NCBI GenBank assembly: GCA_934661195.1
Contig: CAKUJD010000002.1
Coordinates: forward strand, 310,001 to 374,000
Reading direction: 5' to 3'
Source of the DNA: an uncultured Muribaculaceae bacterium
GTDB lineage: Bacteria; Bacteroidota; Bacteroidia; Bacteroidales; Muribaculaceae
Length of the DNA: 64,000 bases
A program made the translations under genes and the position numbers. The notes beneath the pieces were generated by a model. That model did no database searches. It saw nothing but the letters and a program-made list of their open reading frames with translations, and was not told where the DNA came from. Positions within the stretch are counted from its first letter, which is position 1; each line of letters opens with the position of its first letter. Of the stretch, positions 17,125 through 25,675 are shown in pieces.

Positions 17125-17562
17125 TTATGCAATTACCATTATTGTAGTGCCTTCAAGCACTGAATCTTCTTTAGCCACGTTGATCGACTTCACCACCCCG
17201 TCTTTGCCGGCGTGAATCTCGTTGCCCATCTTCATGGCTTCAAGTATGCAAACCACATCGGCGGCCTTAACGGCCTGGCCTTCCTTGACGTTGATCTCCT
17301 TGATGACGCCAGGCAGGGGCGATGCAATCACATAGTCGCCTGCGGCCACATTGGCGGCTGCCTTGGGAGCAGCCTTGGGAGCCACGGGTGCGTCGTCGGA
17401 CAATACCACGCGCTTAATGGTGGGTGCCGACTTCTTTTGCGGCATGTCGAGTTCAACATTATAGGCAACGCCATTCACCTCGACGTGTGCCACATTGTTA
17501 TCTATGTCGCCAACGGCAACTGTGTAGTCGTTGCCATTGATTTTACATTTGTATTCTTTCAT
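17125..17562 (-). CDS. mmdC: Biotin carboxyl carrier subunit
   Basis: 145 residues. The C-terminal ~70 residues are a biotinyl domain with the biotinylation site EAMKMGNE (K111) and the usual SPLPGVIKEINVKEGQAV entry. Residues ~55-75 are an Ala/Pro/Lys-rich flexible linker, and the N-terminal ~40 residues form a short domain (KCKINGNDYTVAV) common to these carriers. It shuttles the carboxyl group between the MmdA carboxyltransferase and the MmdB membrane pump. The gene lies between the OadG-type subunit (34 bases upstream) and mmdB (2 bases downstream). Confidence 0.93.
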   Translation of the reverse strand: MKEYKCKINGNDYTVAVGDIDNNVAHVEVNGVAYNVELDMPQKKSAPTIKRVVLSDDAPVAPKAAPKAAANVAAGDYVIASPLPGVIKEINVKEGQAVKAADVVCILEAMKMGNEIHAGKDGVVKSINVAKEDSVLEGTTIMVIA

Positions 17563-17596
17563 TGATGTAAATTGAATCGTGTTTGTTTAAAGTGAA

Positions 17597-18574
17597 TTAT
17601 TTCTCTGGCATGGTGCGCAGCAGGTTAAGCTTCGAACCCCAACCGCTGTTGGTGGTGCGGCGCTTGGCGAAGGTGAGCACGCCACTCTCGTGGTCGTGGG
17701 CGTTGAGGTGCAGGTGCAGGGCAAGGCCTATGGCAGCCACCACCTCGTCGTCGTTGGTCTCCTTTTCGGGCTCAAGGTCGTAGGAGGGCACCTTTACCGA
17801 TTGAATCTCACTCTTCTTGCCAGCCTTGACTGCAACTTTGGCAAACAGCTTGAAGCAGATGTAGAGCAGAATGAGCGCGCAGAACACAATCAGCATGGCG
17901 ATGACAGCAATGATGAAGCCGTGAGGGTCTTTCTCGTGGAACTTCTCGATGTTCTCATTCACGTTGCTTGTGTTGTATTTGCCAGGGGTGATGGCCGTGG
18001 CGTCGGTCTTGCCGTCTCTAATCGACCACAGCGACGGGGTGAACTCGTGGGCTATTGAGTCGTGGCCGTCAACGTTGCGCGCATACGAGCAGTTGGCGGG
18101 CAGATTGGCAGGCACTGTGACTTCGTCGACCAAATCACCGTTTACATCATAAAGAGCAATGTAGTTTTCACGCCCCGGCGTGAGCGTGAAAGGCAGGTAG
18201 AGCGCACCGCCGGCCTGGTGGCCGTTGGCAAAGAGCACAACGTGGGTGCGCGGAGCAATGTCGGTCTCAGCATCGCCGCCAGGAATCTCATACACGCTGG
18301 GATCGGTCTTGGCGAGCTTCTGCAGATACAGGTTCTTGTCCTTTTGGGGCAGGTTGAGCTTCTTTGTGGTGATGAACATCTGCTCGATGCCATTGGTGCC
18401 ATAGGAGGCGTTGAAGAGCTCAATCCAGCCGCTTCTGTGACCGTAGTGGTCCACATAGTTGCTGTCGTTCTGCACCATCACCTCGTTGATGCGCATGTCC
18501 ATGCGGCCCTGCGCCAGCGCGGTCAGTGACATTATGGCAGCAAAAAGAACTAATAATATTCCTTTCTTATTCAT
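17597..18574 (-). CDS. OadG/MmdD-type decarboxylase subunit with a secreted lamin-tail domain
   Basis: 325 residues, against roughly 80-120 for classical OadG or MmdD subunits. Residues 1-22 are a signal peptide; residues ~28-190 match a lamin-tail-like domain (RINEVMVQNDSN, GWIELFNAS, then VVLFANG and YIALYDVNGDLVDEV); residues ~226-248 are one transmembrane helix (FIIAVIAMLIVFCALILLYI), followed by a charged cytoplasmic tail ending in LHLHLNAHDHESGVLTF. The single helix plus acidic/His-rich tail is the OadG part, which holds the complex together. The extra domain therefore sits in the periplasm. The gene occupies the usual position between mmdA and mmdC. Confidence 0.8.
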   Translation of the reverse strand: MNKKGILLVLFAAIMSLTALAQGRMDMRINEVMVQNDSNYVDHYGHRSGWIELFNASYGTNGIEQMFITTKKLNLPQKDKNLYLQKLAKTDPSVYEIPGGDAETDIAPRTHVVLFANGHQAGGALYLPFTLTPGRENYIALYDVNGDLVDEVTVPANLPANCSYARNVDGHDSIAHEFTPSLWSIRDGKTDATAITPGKYNTSNVNENIEKFHEKDPHGFIIAVIAMLIVFCALILLYICFKLFAKVAVKAGKKSEIQSVKVPSYDLEPEKETNDDEVVAAIGLALHLHLNAHDHESGVLTFAKRRTTNSGWGSKLNLLRTMPEK

Positions 18575-18593
18575 TATGAATATGCTTGATTTT

Positions 18594-20207
18594 TTAGAGA
18601 GGTATGTTGCCGTGCTTCTTAGCAGGGTTGACTAACTTCTTGGTTCTTAACTGCTCAAGGGCACGAATCACGCGGAAGCGTGTGTTGCGCGGCTCAATCA
18701 CATCGTCGATGTAGCCATATTTAGCTGCGTTGAACGGAGTGCAGAACAAGTCGTTGTATTCCTGCTCCTTCTCTTTGATGTGCTCCTTGTAGTCGGCCAT
18801 GATCTTCTTTGCCTCGTCTTCCTTGCCGGCCTCTTTAGCAGCGGCTGCCTCGGTCTTGGCTTTCTTGCCATCTTTGGCATAGAGGATGCCGGCTGCGCCG
18901 GCAGCGCCCATCACTGCAATTTCGGCCGACGGCCAAGCGTAGTTCATGTCGCCACGCAGCTGCTTGCAGCTCATCACAATGTGGCTGCCGCCGTAGCTCT
19001 TGCGCAGTGTCACTGTCACCTTTGGCACAGTGGCCTCACCGTAGGCGTAGAGCAGTTTTGCGCCGTTAAGAATCACAGCGTTGTATTCTTGGCCTGTGCC
19101 GGGCAGGAAGCCGGGCACATCGACGAGTGTCACCAAAGGAATGTTGAATGCGTCGCAGAAGCGCACGAAGCGGCCGCCCTTGCGCGAGGCGTTGCAGTCG
19201 AGCACGCCTGCCATGCACTTAGGCTGGTTGGCCACGATGCCCACCGACTGGCCGTTGAAGCGGGCGAAGCCCACGATGATGTTTTTGGCGTAGTCCTTCT
19301 GCACTTCAAGGAACTGGCCATCGTCAACGATCGAGCCAATCACCTCATACATGTCGTAGGGGTCGTTGGCGCTTTCGGGGATAACCTCGTTGAGTGAGTC
19401 CTCAGCACGGTCAATGGGATCGTGGCACTCGATGCGCGGTGCCTCTTCCATGTTGTTCGACGGCATGTAGCTCAGCAGTTGCTTAATGATGGTGATGGCG
19501 TCTTCCTCGGTCTCGGCGGCAAAGTGTGCCACGCCCGACTTCGAGGCATGCACAGTGGCACCGCCCAGCTTCTCTTGTGTCACGTCTTCGCCAGTTACGG
19601 TCTTAACCACCTTCGGGCCGGTGAGGAACATGAACGAGATGCCCTTGGCCATGATGGTGAAGTCGGTGAGGGCGGGAGAGTATACTGCACCGCCGGCACA
19701 TGGGCCGAGAATGGCCGAAATCTGGGGGATAACGCCGCTGGCGTTGATGTTGCGCTGGAAAATCTCGGCATAGCCGCCCAGAGCGTTGATGCCCTCCTGG
19801 ATGCGCGCGCCGCCCGAGTCATTAAGGCCAACCACAGGAGCGCCCTGCTTCATGGCCAGATCCATGATTTTGCAAATCTTCAGTGCCATGGTCTCCGACA
19901 GCGAGCCGCCGAACACTGTGGCATCCTGTGCAAACACATACACCAGGCGGCCGCCCACTGTGCCGTAGCCAGTGACCACGCCGTCGCCTGCAATTGATTT
20001 CTTCTCCATGCCGAAGTTTGTGCAGCGGTGGTGCACAAACATGTCGAGCTCTTCAAAACTGCCATCGTCAAGGAGCATTGCGATTCTCTCGCGGGCGGTG
20101 TATTTGCCTTTGTCGTGCTGCTTCTCGATGGCTTTGTCGCCACCGCCCTTGCGGGCTTGCTCACGCAGCGCAATCAGCTGCTGTATCTTTTCGAGTTGTT
20201 TACTCAT
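18594..20207 (-). CDS. mmdA: Methylmalonyl-CoA decarboxylase alpha subunit (acyl-CoA carboxyltransferase)
   Basis: 537 residues, the normal size for the carboxyltransferase subunit shared by propionyl-CoA carboxylase and methylmalonyl-CoA decarboxylase. Visible motifs: [19 protein letters not shown], the oxyanion-hole region [29 protein letters not shown], and the C-terminal [23 protein letters not shown] and [11 protein letters not shown]. It transfers the carboxyl group from methylmalonyl-CoA to biotin on MmdC, giving propionyl-CoA. A reverse biosynthetic role cannot be excluded, but the sodium-pump subunits in the operon point to decarboxylation. Gaps are 26 bases to mce upstream and 19 to the OadG-type gene downstream. 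Confidence 0.93.
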   Translation of the reverse strand: MSKQLEKIQQLIALREQARKGGGDKAIEKQHDKGKYTARERIAMLLDDGSFEELDMFVHHRCTNFGMEKKSIAGDGVVTGYGTVGGRLVYVFAQDATVFGGSLSETMALKICKIMDLAMKQGAPVVGLNDSGGARIQEGINALGGYAEIFQRNINASGVIPQISAILGPCAGGAVYSPALTDFTIMAKGISFMFLTGPKVVKTVTGEDVTQEKLGGATVHASKSGVAHFAAETEEDAITIIKQLLSYMPSNNMEEAPRIECHDPIDRAEDSLNEVIPESANDPYDMYEVIGSIVDDGQFLEVQKDYAKNIIVGFARFNGQSVGIVANQPKCMAGVLDCNASRKGGRFVRFCDAFNIPLVTLVDVPGFLPGTGQEYNAVILNGAKLLYAYGEATVPKVTVTLRKSYGGSHIVMSCKQLRGDMNYAWPSAEIAVMGAAGAAGILYAKDGKKAKTEAAAAKEAGKEDEAKKIMADYKEHIKEKEQEYNDLFCTPFNAAKYGYIDDVIEPRNTRFRVIRALEQLRTKKLVNPAKKHGNIPL

Positions 20208-20233
20208 TTTGTCAGTTGTGATTTTTTTTGATT

Positions 20234-20653
20234 TTATTTGTTGGGGTTTTCACAGAGTTCTACCAGTGCGCCGCAAGAAGTCTTGGGGTGCACGAAAGCG
20301 ATGTTCAGGCCCTCAGCGCCCTTGCGGGGAGCCTTGTCGATCACGCGGCCGCCTTTTTCCTGAATTTCGCTGAGTGCGTTTGCCACGCCGTCTTCCACGG
20401 CGAATGCGATGTGCTGGATGCCGCCGCGGCCACCGTTCTTCTCAATGAATTTGGCGATTGCGCTATCGGGGCTTGTAGCTTCAAGAAGCTCTAACTTAGT
20501 TTGACCAACTTTGAAGAATGCGGTTTTAACGTGCTGATCGGCAACCTCTTCGATTGCAAAGCATTTAAAACCAAGTAATTTCTCATAGAAAGGGATTGCC
20601 TCGTCAAGACTTGTGACTGCAATACCCACATGTTCGATGTGTGAAATCTGCAT
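20234..20653 (-). CDS. mce: Methylmalonyl-CoA epimerase
   Basis: 139 residues of the glyoxalase/VOC fold. Metal ligands are visible in the usual places: HIEHVGIAV at the N-terminus, [18 protein letters not shown] and the C-terminal ALVELCENP. The enzyme interconverts (R)- and (S)-methylmalonyl-CoA, linking B12-dependent methylmalonyl-CoA mutase to the decarboxylase. It is the first gene of the operon that ends with mmdB. Together these genes form the last steps of the succinate-to-propionate route. Confidence 0.95.
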   Translation of the reverse strand: MQISHIEHVGIAVTSLDEAIPFYEKLLGFKCFAIEEVADQHVKTAFFKVGQTKLELLEATSPDSAIAKFIEKNGGRGGIQHIAFAVEDGVANALSEIQEKGGRVIDKAPRKGAEGLNIAFVHPKTSCGALVELCENPNK

Positions 20654-20712
20654 AATTTATTAAATTAGAATGTTGTTATAATAGAGTATGTTATTAGTCT
20701 CAATACACATCG

Positions 20713-20720
20713 CAAAATTA
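20713..20720 (-). promoter_or_regulatory. Probable -7 element of the methylmalonyl-CoA decarboxylase operon
   Basis: TAATTTTG on the minus strand, about 60 bases before the mce ATG, is a full -7 match. The expected -33 position reads TTTA-like (20745-20748 region), one base off the consensus. Confidence 0.42.
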
Positions 20721-20841
20721 CAACAATTTAGTTATTATAGGCCATAAAACAATAAAAATCTTTGTCAAAAAGCCGCCAGTATAGATTTAATAGGTGTTAA
20801 TATGCACGCGTGCGCCGCACTGCGGCACCGGCCGTGTCATG

Positions 20842-20854
20842 TGGCATAGTGCCA
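20842..20854. promoter_or_regulatory. Palindrome upstream of the dnaK sigma-54-type promoter
   Basis: TGGCA-TAG-TGCCA is a perfect 5+5 inverted repeat lying about 40 bases upstream of the -24 element. TGTCA sequences flank it on both sides (20835-20839 and 20859-20863). It could be a binding site for an enhancer-binding protein, but position and function are guesses. Confidence 0.3.
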
Positions 20855-20894
20855 TAGTGTCAGTGTCGGTCGGCGCGCCTGCCTGCGGCCGCGG

Positions 20895-20911
20895 TTGGCA
20901 CAACATTTGCT
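20895..20911 (+). promoter_or_regulatory. Sigma-54 (RpoN)-type promoter of dnaK
   Basis: TTGGCACA-ACAT-TTGCT matches the -24/-12 consensus TTGGCACG-N4-TTGCW except for one base after the -24 block. The GG and GC pairs have the obligatory 10-base spacing. Transcription should start near 20922, leaving a ~70-base leader. I found no TAnnTTTG housekeeping -7 box between here and the dnaK ATG. Confidence 0.6.
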
Positions 20912-20991
20912 ATTCCCCAAGTGCCGCGCGGCGGGCAACCGCAGCGATGGCAAAACTGAAGTTGATTAATAATTAAAAAAAGAATATAACA

Positions 20992-22923
20992 ATGGGAAAG
21001 ATTATTGGTATTGACCTCGGCACCACGAATTCGTGTGTAGCCGTACTTGAAGGAAAAAATCCGGTTGTGATCCCCAACAGCGAGGGACGCAACACCACTC
21101 CGTCGATTGTGGCTTTTGTTGATGGCGGCGAGCGCAAAGTGGGCGACCCTGCAAAGCGTCAGGCCATCACCAACCCTACGCGCACGGTTTACTCAATCAA
21201 GCGCTTCATGGGCGAAAGCTACGATCAGGTGACCAACGAAATCTCGCGTGTGCCTTACAAGGTTGTGAACAATGGCAACAACCAGCCGCGCGTTGAAATC
21301 GACGGCCGCCAGTATACTCCGCAAGAGATTTCGGCCATGATTCTTCAAAAGATGAAGAAGACAGCCGAAGACTACCTTGGCCAGAGCGTGAACGAGGCTG
21401 TGATTACAGTGCCTGCTTACTTCAACGACTCGCAGCGTAAGGCCACCAAGGAGGCAGGCGAGGTTGCCGGCCTGAAGGTGCTCCGCATCGTCAACGAACC
21501 TACCGCAGCCGCTCTTGCCTACGGCCTCGACAAGGCCAATGGCGACAAGCGCATTGCAGTGTTCGACCTCGGTGGCGGCACATTCGATATTTCAATCCTT
21601 GAACTTGGCGACGGCGTGTTTGAGGTGAAGTCGACCAACGGTGATACACACCTTGGCGGTGATGACTTCGATCAGCGCATCATCAACTGGCTGGCCGATG
21701 AGTTCCAGCACGATGAAGGCGTGGATCTGCGCAAAGACCCGATGGCACTCCAGCGTCTTAAAGAGGCCGCTGAGAAGGCCAAGATTGAACTTTCGAGCTC
21801 GATGAGCACCGAAATCAACCTGCCTTACATCATGCCTGTCAACGGTGTGCCCAAGCACTTGGTCAAGACGCTGACCCGCGCTAAGTTTGAGCAGCTTTGC
21901 GACGACCTGATCCAAAGCACCATCAAGCCCTGCGAGCAAGCCCTTAAGGACGCCAACCTCAGTGCCAGCGACATCGATGAGGTGATTCTGGTGGGTGGCT
22001 CCACACGTATTCCCGCCGTGCAGCAGATTGTTCAAAAGTTCTTCGGCAAAGCTCCGTCGAAGGGTGTCAACCCCGACGAGGTGGTGGCCGTGGGCGCTGC
22101 AATCCAGGGCGGCGTGCTCAGTGGCGATGTGAAAGACGTGCTGCTGCTTGATGTGGTGCCTCTGTCGGTGGGCATCGAAACCCTTGGCGGTGTCATGACA
22201 AAGCTTATTGATGCCAACACCACAATTCCTACCCGCAAGAGCGAAGTGTTCTCGACCGCAGTCGACAACCAGCCCTCGGTAGAAATCCACGTGCTGCAAG
22301 GTGAGCGCCCCATGGCCAAGGACGACAAGACTCTTGGCAAGTTCCACCTCGACGGCATCACTCCCGCACCGCGTGGCGTGCCACAAATCGAGGTTACCTT
22401 CGAGATTGATGCCAACGGCATCATGAACGTGTCGGCCAAGGATAAGGCCACTGGCAAGGAGCAGAGCATCCGCATCGAGGCTTCGAGCGGCCTGAGCGAC
22501 GCCGAAATCCAGAAGATGAAGGACGAGGCCGCTGCCAATGCCGCTGCCGATGCCAAGGAAAAGGAGCGCATCGACAAGATCAACCAGGCCGACGCAATGA
22601 TTTTCCAGACTGAAAAGAGTCTGAAAGACCTTGGCGACAAACTGCCTGCCGACAAGCGCAGCCAGATTGAAGCCGCTCTCAACAAACTTAAAGAGGCTCA
22701 TAAGAGTCAGGACATTGCGGCCATCGACGCTGCAATGAACGAACTCAACGAGGTGTTCCACGCAGCTTCGCAGGAAATGTATAACCAAGCTGGCGGTGCC
22801 CAGCAGGCTGGCGCACAGCAGCAGCCGGGTGCAGGCTTCCAGGGCGGCAACGCTCAGGGTGGCAGCAACGGTGGCAGCAACAACGGTGGCGCTGAAGACG
22901 TTCCTTTCGAAGAGGTAAAGTAA
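20992..22923 (+). CDS. dnaK: Molecular chaperone DnaK (Hsp70)
   Basis: 643 residues, normal length. It opens with the ATP-binding phosphate-1 motif [15 protein letters not shown], followed by [13 protein letters not shown] (phosphate-2), [13 protein letters not shown] (adenosine loop), the interdomain linker [18 protein letters not shown], and a Gly/Gln/Asn-rich tail ending EDVPFEEVK. The chaperone binds exposed hydrophobic segments and uses ATP to fold or hand on clients. No dnaJ, grpE or hrcA is adjacent, so this is a single-gene unit with its own sigma-54-type promoter and an intrinsic terminator. The promoter type is the odd feature; the protein itself is ordinary. Confidence 0.98.
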   Translation: MGKIIGIDLGTTNSCVAVLEGKNPVVIPNSEGRNTTPSIVAFVDGGERKVGDPAKRQAITNPTRTVYSIKRFMGESYDQVTNEISRVPYKVVNNGNNQPRVEIDGRQYTPQEISAMILQKMKKTAEDYLGQSVNEAVITVPAYFNDSQRKATKEAGEVAGLKVLRIVNEPTAAALAYGLDKANGDKRIAVFDLGGGTFDISILELGDGVFEVKSTNGDTHLGGDDFDQRIINWLADEFQHDEGVDLRKDPMALQRLKEAAEKAKIELSSSMSTEINLPYIMPVNGVPKHLVKTLTRAKFEQLCDDLIQSTIKPCEQALKDANLSASDIDEVILVGGSTRIPAVQQIVQKFFGKAPSKGVNPDEVVAVGAAIQGGVLSGDVKDVLLLDVVPLSVGIETLGGVMTKLIDANTTIPTRKSEVFSTAVDNQPSVEIHVLQGERPMAKDDKTLGKFHLDGITPAPRGVPQIEVTFEIDANGIMNVSAKDKATGKEQSIRIEASSGLSDAEIQKMKDEAAANAAADAKEKERIDKINQADAMIFQTEKSLKDLGDKLPADKRSQIEAALNKLKEAHKSQDIAAIDAAMNELNEVFHAASQEMYNQAGGAQQAGAQQQPGAGFQGGNAQGGSNGGSNNGGAEDVPFEEVK

Positions 22924-22961
22924 AACTTTAAGCCGCATAGCTGCGGCGACTAAAAATGACT

Positions 22962-23000
22962 AAAGGAGTGCAATCACAACGGATTGCACTCCTTTTTTTT
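22962..23000 (+). terminator. Intrinsic terminator of dnaK
   Basis: A 14-bp stem AAAGGAGTGCAATC / GATTGCACTCCTTT with a 6-base loop runs into a T-run, 39 bases after the dnaK stop. A smaller hairpin GCCGCA / TGCGGC (22932-22947) precedes it. Confidence 0.9.
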
Positions 23001-23033
23001 GTGCCCACATCGGGCTTATGCGCCATTTTTTGC

Positions 23034-23041
23034 TAACTTTG
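23034..23041 (+). promoter_or_regulatory. Probable -7 element of the metallophosphoesterase gene
   Basis: TAACTTTG is a full -7 match, 57 bases before the chosen ATG at 23099. No TTTG occurs at the matching -33 distance. Confidence 0.38.
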
Positions 23042-23098
23042 TGCAGCTAAATACTGTAACAACCATTAAAACAAAAGAAGAAATTGAAAGTAAGTGTT

Positions 23099-24931
23099 AT
23101 GAAACGCCCTCTGCTCAGGGCATTTGCGGCATTCGCACTGCTGGCCGCCACTGTGGCTACTGCCAGTGCGCAGAAGTTTGCCATTCTCACCGACATCCAC
23201 GTGGTGCCCGGCAATGCCAACGAAGGCAAACTGAAAGAGGCTGTGGCTGAAATCAACGGCAGCGACGCCGATGCCGTGATCGTGTCTGGCGACCTGACCA
23301 ACGAGGGCAGCGACGTGCAGCTAAAAAATGTGCATGACATTCTGGCCGGGCTCAAAAAGCCCTATTACGTGATTCCAGGCAATCACGAGAACAACTGGAG
23401 CCAAAGCGCGTGCAAGACGTTTACCGACCTTTGGGGTGCCGACCGCTTCGTGTTTCAGCAAGACAGCCTGCTGGTGGTGGGCATGAACTGCGGCCCGTTT
23501 ATGAAGATGGGCGACGGACACATCAAGCAGGAAGACCTGATATGGCTCGAAAACACGCTTAAATCGAGGGTTAAGCCCGGAATGCGTGTGCTCAGCGTCA
23601 ACCACTATCCGCTGCTCGACGACTTGGACAACTATGCCGACTATGTGGCGCTGCTGCAAAAATATCCTGTGGTGACACACCAGTGCGGCCACTATCACCG
23701 CTGGCGCAAATATGCCACAGGCGGCATCGACTGCGTGATAGCCCGCGCGCTCGATCTTGGCAATGGCAACTATGGCTATTCAACCATCAGTGTCACCCCC
23801 GACTCGGTAAAGGTGTATGAGAAGCTCATCGGTCAGGCTCCAGCGGTGAAGTATGCCTATAAAATCAATCTCAACTTCACGCCGCTTGAGCGGCTAGTGT
23901 ATGCCGACTCTGTGCCGGCCATATTCAAGATTACCAAGGTGTTTACAGACAATGCCTCAATCTTTACTCGAGTAGGGCTTGACCACAACAACCTTTATGT
24001 TGGCAACTCGCTCGGCTACCTGAAAGCTGTTGACAAGGCCTCTGGTAAGGTTAAGTGGCAGTACAAGACGGGCGCAATGCTGTTTTCACGCCCTGCGGTC
24101 GACAAGAAATACGTGGTCCTGCCCACGGCCGACCGCCGGCTGGTGTGGCTCGACAAGGCCAATGGTGCCGTTGCCTATGAGCATGATGCAAGCGGCCCAT
24201 ATGTGGCCGACGGCGTGATAAGCAAAGGCGTGCTCTACCAGGGCGGCTACAAGACGTTCCAGGCATGGGACGTGAACCGCCACAAAATGCTGTGGAGCTA
24301 CGACAGCATCAACAACTATTGCCAGGCTGCACCCACCATAAGCGGTGGCGACATCGTGTTTGGCGCTTGGGACACCTATCTGCGCGTGCTCGACAAGAAG
24401 TCGGGACGCTTGCGCTGGAAGTGGAACAACGGCAAGGCGCAGAATCTCTTCAGCCCTGGCAATGTGGTGCCCGTGGTGACGGCCGACAAGGTGGTGATCG
24501 TAGCCCCCGACCGCTATGCCACAGCCCTCGACCGCAAAAGCGGCAGAGTGATTTGGCGTGAGCACAACGACGAGAAGGTGCGTGAAAGCCTCGGCGTGTC
24601 GGCCGACGGCAAGCGGGCATATGCCAAGACCATGGACGGCGAACTTGTGGCTATGAGCACCGAGGGCAACAGCTATCAGCTGCTGTGGAAGACTGATGCC
24701 GGCTTTGGCTACGAGCACGCACCGTGCATTGTGCTTGAGCATCGGGGCCTGGTGTATCTCGGTTCACGCCGCGGAGTGCTCACCGTGGTCAACGCTCTCA
24801 CCCACAAGGTGGTGTTTACCAAACATCTTGGCTCGAGCGAAATCAACGGATTTGAGGTCGACGACAATGGTGACGTGTATTGCTCGCTGATCGAGGGCAC
24901 TGTGTTCCGCATCCACACCGATCTGATTTGA
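23099..24931 (+). CDS. Secreted metallophosphoesterase fused to a PQQ-like beta-propeller
   Basis: 610 residues from the ATG at 23099, giving a clean signal peptide ending in TASAQ; the frame opens 15 bases earlier only through a TTG. Residues ~26-250 are a calcineurin-like metallophosphoesterase with the metal ligands in ILTDIHV, VSGDLTNEG, PGNHENN, VNHYPLL and CGHYHRW. Residues ~290-605 are a PQQ/WD-type propeller with repeated blade ends such as DKASGKVKWQYKTG, DKKSGRLRWKWNNG and DRKSGRVIWREH. It should act in the periplasm or at the surface. The substrate is unknown; phosphodiesters, or phosphate groups on polysaccharide, lipid or nucleotides, are possible. It is a single-gene unit with a shared terminator downstream. 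Confidence 0.85.
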   Translation: MKRPLLRAFAAFALLAATVATASAQKFAILTDIHVVPGNANEGKLKEAVAEINGSDADAVIVSGDLTNEGSDVQLKNVHDILAGLKKPYYVIPGNHENNWSQSACKTFTDLWGADRFVFQQDSLLVVGMNCGPFMKMGDGHIKQEDLIWLENTLKSRVKPGMRVLSVNHYPLLDDLDNYADYVALLQKYPVVTHQCGHYHRWRKYATGGIDCVIARALDLGNGNYGYSTISVTPDSVKVYEKLIGQAPAVKYAYKINLNFTPLERLVYADSVPAIFKITKVFTDNASIFTRVGLDHNNLYVGNSLGYLKAVDKASGKVKWQYKTGAMLFSRPAVDKKYVVLPTADRRLVWLDKANGAVAYEHDASGPYVADGVISKGVLYQGGYKTFQAWDVNRHKMLWSYDSINNYCQAAPTISGGDIVFGAWDTYLRVLDKKSGRLRWKWNNGKAQNLFSPGNVVPVVTADKVVIVAPDRYATALDRKSGRVIWREHNDEKVRESLGVSADGKRAYAKTMDGELVAMSTEGNSYQLLWKTDAGFGYEHAPCIVLEHRGLVYLGSRRGVLTVVNALTHKVVFTKHLGSSEINGFEVDDNGDVYCSLIEGTVFRIHTDLI

Positions 24932-24948
24932 ACAAGGCAAAAGCAGAA

Positions 24949-24991
24949 AAAAACAAGGAGGGAGGCCGTTCGGTCTCCCTCCTTGTTTTTT
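24949..24991. terminator. Bidirectional terminator between the metallophosphoesterase and CBM9 genes
   Basis: A 16-bp perfect stem (AAAAACAAGGAGGGAG / CTCCCTCCTTGTTTTT) with a further GCCG/CGGT pairing in the loop. A-run and T-run on opposite sides let it work in both directions; the flanking genes converge on it. Confidence 0.9.
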
Positions 24992-25002
24992 CTCTCGGTG
25001 CT

Positions 25003-25659
25003 TTAGCCCAGCACTATCGGAGCAAAAAACTGAGTGGCGTGGAAGTTGGGCTTGTCGAGCGCAATCGGAGCCCACGACACGTAGTGGGGGTGGGCCGTCT
25101 TGTCGGCGCACTTGTAGAAGTTGCCCATTAAGTGCGATGGCTTGTGCGCGGGGTCGATGCCCACGAGGCTGAACGGGATGGCCACTGTCAGATCCCAGCA
25201 GAATGTGCCGTGCTTTTCGTCAAATGGCTCGGTTCCGCACGACGCATAGCGTTTAATGCCGGCTATCTGCTCATCGGTGAGGCGCACGGCGTTGGGGCGC
25301 GTCACACGGTGGCTGGCATTTACGGTGCCAATGCAGTTAAACTCAAAGTTCCAGTATTCGTCGCTGCCTGGCACCTGCATGAAGAATTCCACGCAGCTGT
25401 CTTCCGCCACAGGGCTTAGGTTGGCCGTGTTCACGGCGCGCAGGTCCTGGCAAATCACCGAAAAATACACATACAGGTATTTGTCGCTGTGTGCCGTCAC
25501 CACTTGGCAGTCGGGCTTGTAGGAGTGCACTTCGGGCCAGTTTACGCAGTCGAGCCGCGTGTGCTCAAGGTTCTCGTCAAGATACTGTCCCACTTCGTCA
25601 AACGGCATGGCGTCTAGCCGCTTGATATATTTTGATGTGATCGTCAGCTTGCTGTCCAT
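25003..25659 (-). CDS. Carbohydrate-binding family 9-like protein
   Basis: 218 residues resembling the CBM9-like domain of Bacteroidetes: an acidic/aromatic beta sandwich with YLYVYFSVICQDLRAVN, the SCVEFFMQVPGSDEYWNFEFNCIGT stretch, and the C-terminal GNFYKCADKTAHPHYVSWAPI, which in this family contains the ligand-facing Trp. No signal peptide is visible, which is odd for a sugar-binding module; it may be cytoplasmic or use another export route. It lies 16 bases after the LysE-type exporter gene and is probably co-transcribed with it, although no functional link is evident. Confidence 0.75.
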   Translation of the reverse strand: MDSKLTITSKYIKRLDAMPFDEVGQYLDENLEHTRLDCVNWPEVHSYKPDCQVVTAHSDKYLYVYFSVICQDLRAVNTANLSPVAEDSCVEFFMQVPGSDEYWNFEFNCIGTVNASHRVTRPNAVRLTDEQIAGIKRYASCGTEPFDEKHGTFCWDLTVAIPFSLVGIDPAHKPSHLMGNFYKCADKTAHPHYVSWAPIALDKPNFHATQFFAPIVLG

Positions 25660-25675
25660 ATAGGTTTATGATGCT

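Larger units (their letters stand above)
20654..20991. other. 338-base divergent intergenic region between mce and dnaK
   Basis: The left third is AT-rich and holds the mce promoter. The right half (about 20800-20950) is unusually GC-rich for non-coding DNA in this genome and contains a perfect short palindrome and the sigma-54-type dnaK promoter. No open frame here looks coding; the 60-codon frame at 20794 has no recognisable content and crosses the dnaK promoter. Confidence 0.6.

Noticed and set aside
20794..20976. 60-codon frame before dnaK as a small gene
   Set aside because: It crosses the dnaK promoter and has no family-like sequence.
21592..22938. 448-codon open frame antisense to dnaK
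   Set aside because: Long antisense frames over dnaK are a known by-product of its codon use; the translation has no recognisable fold and no promoter.
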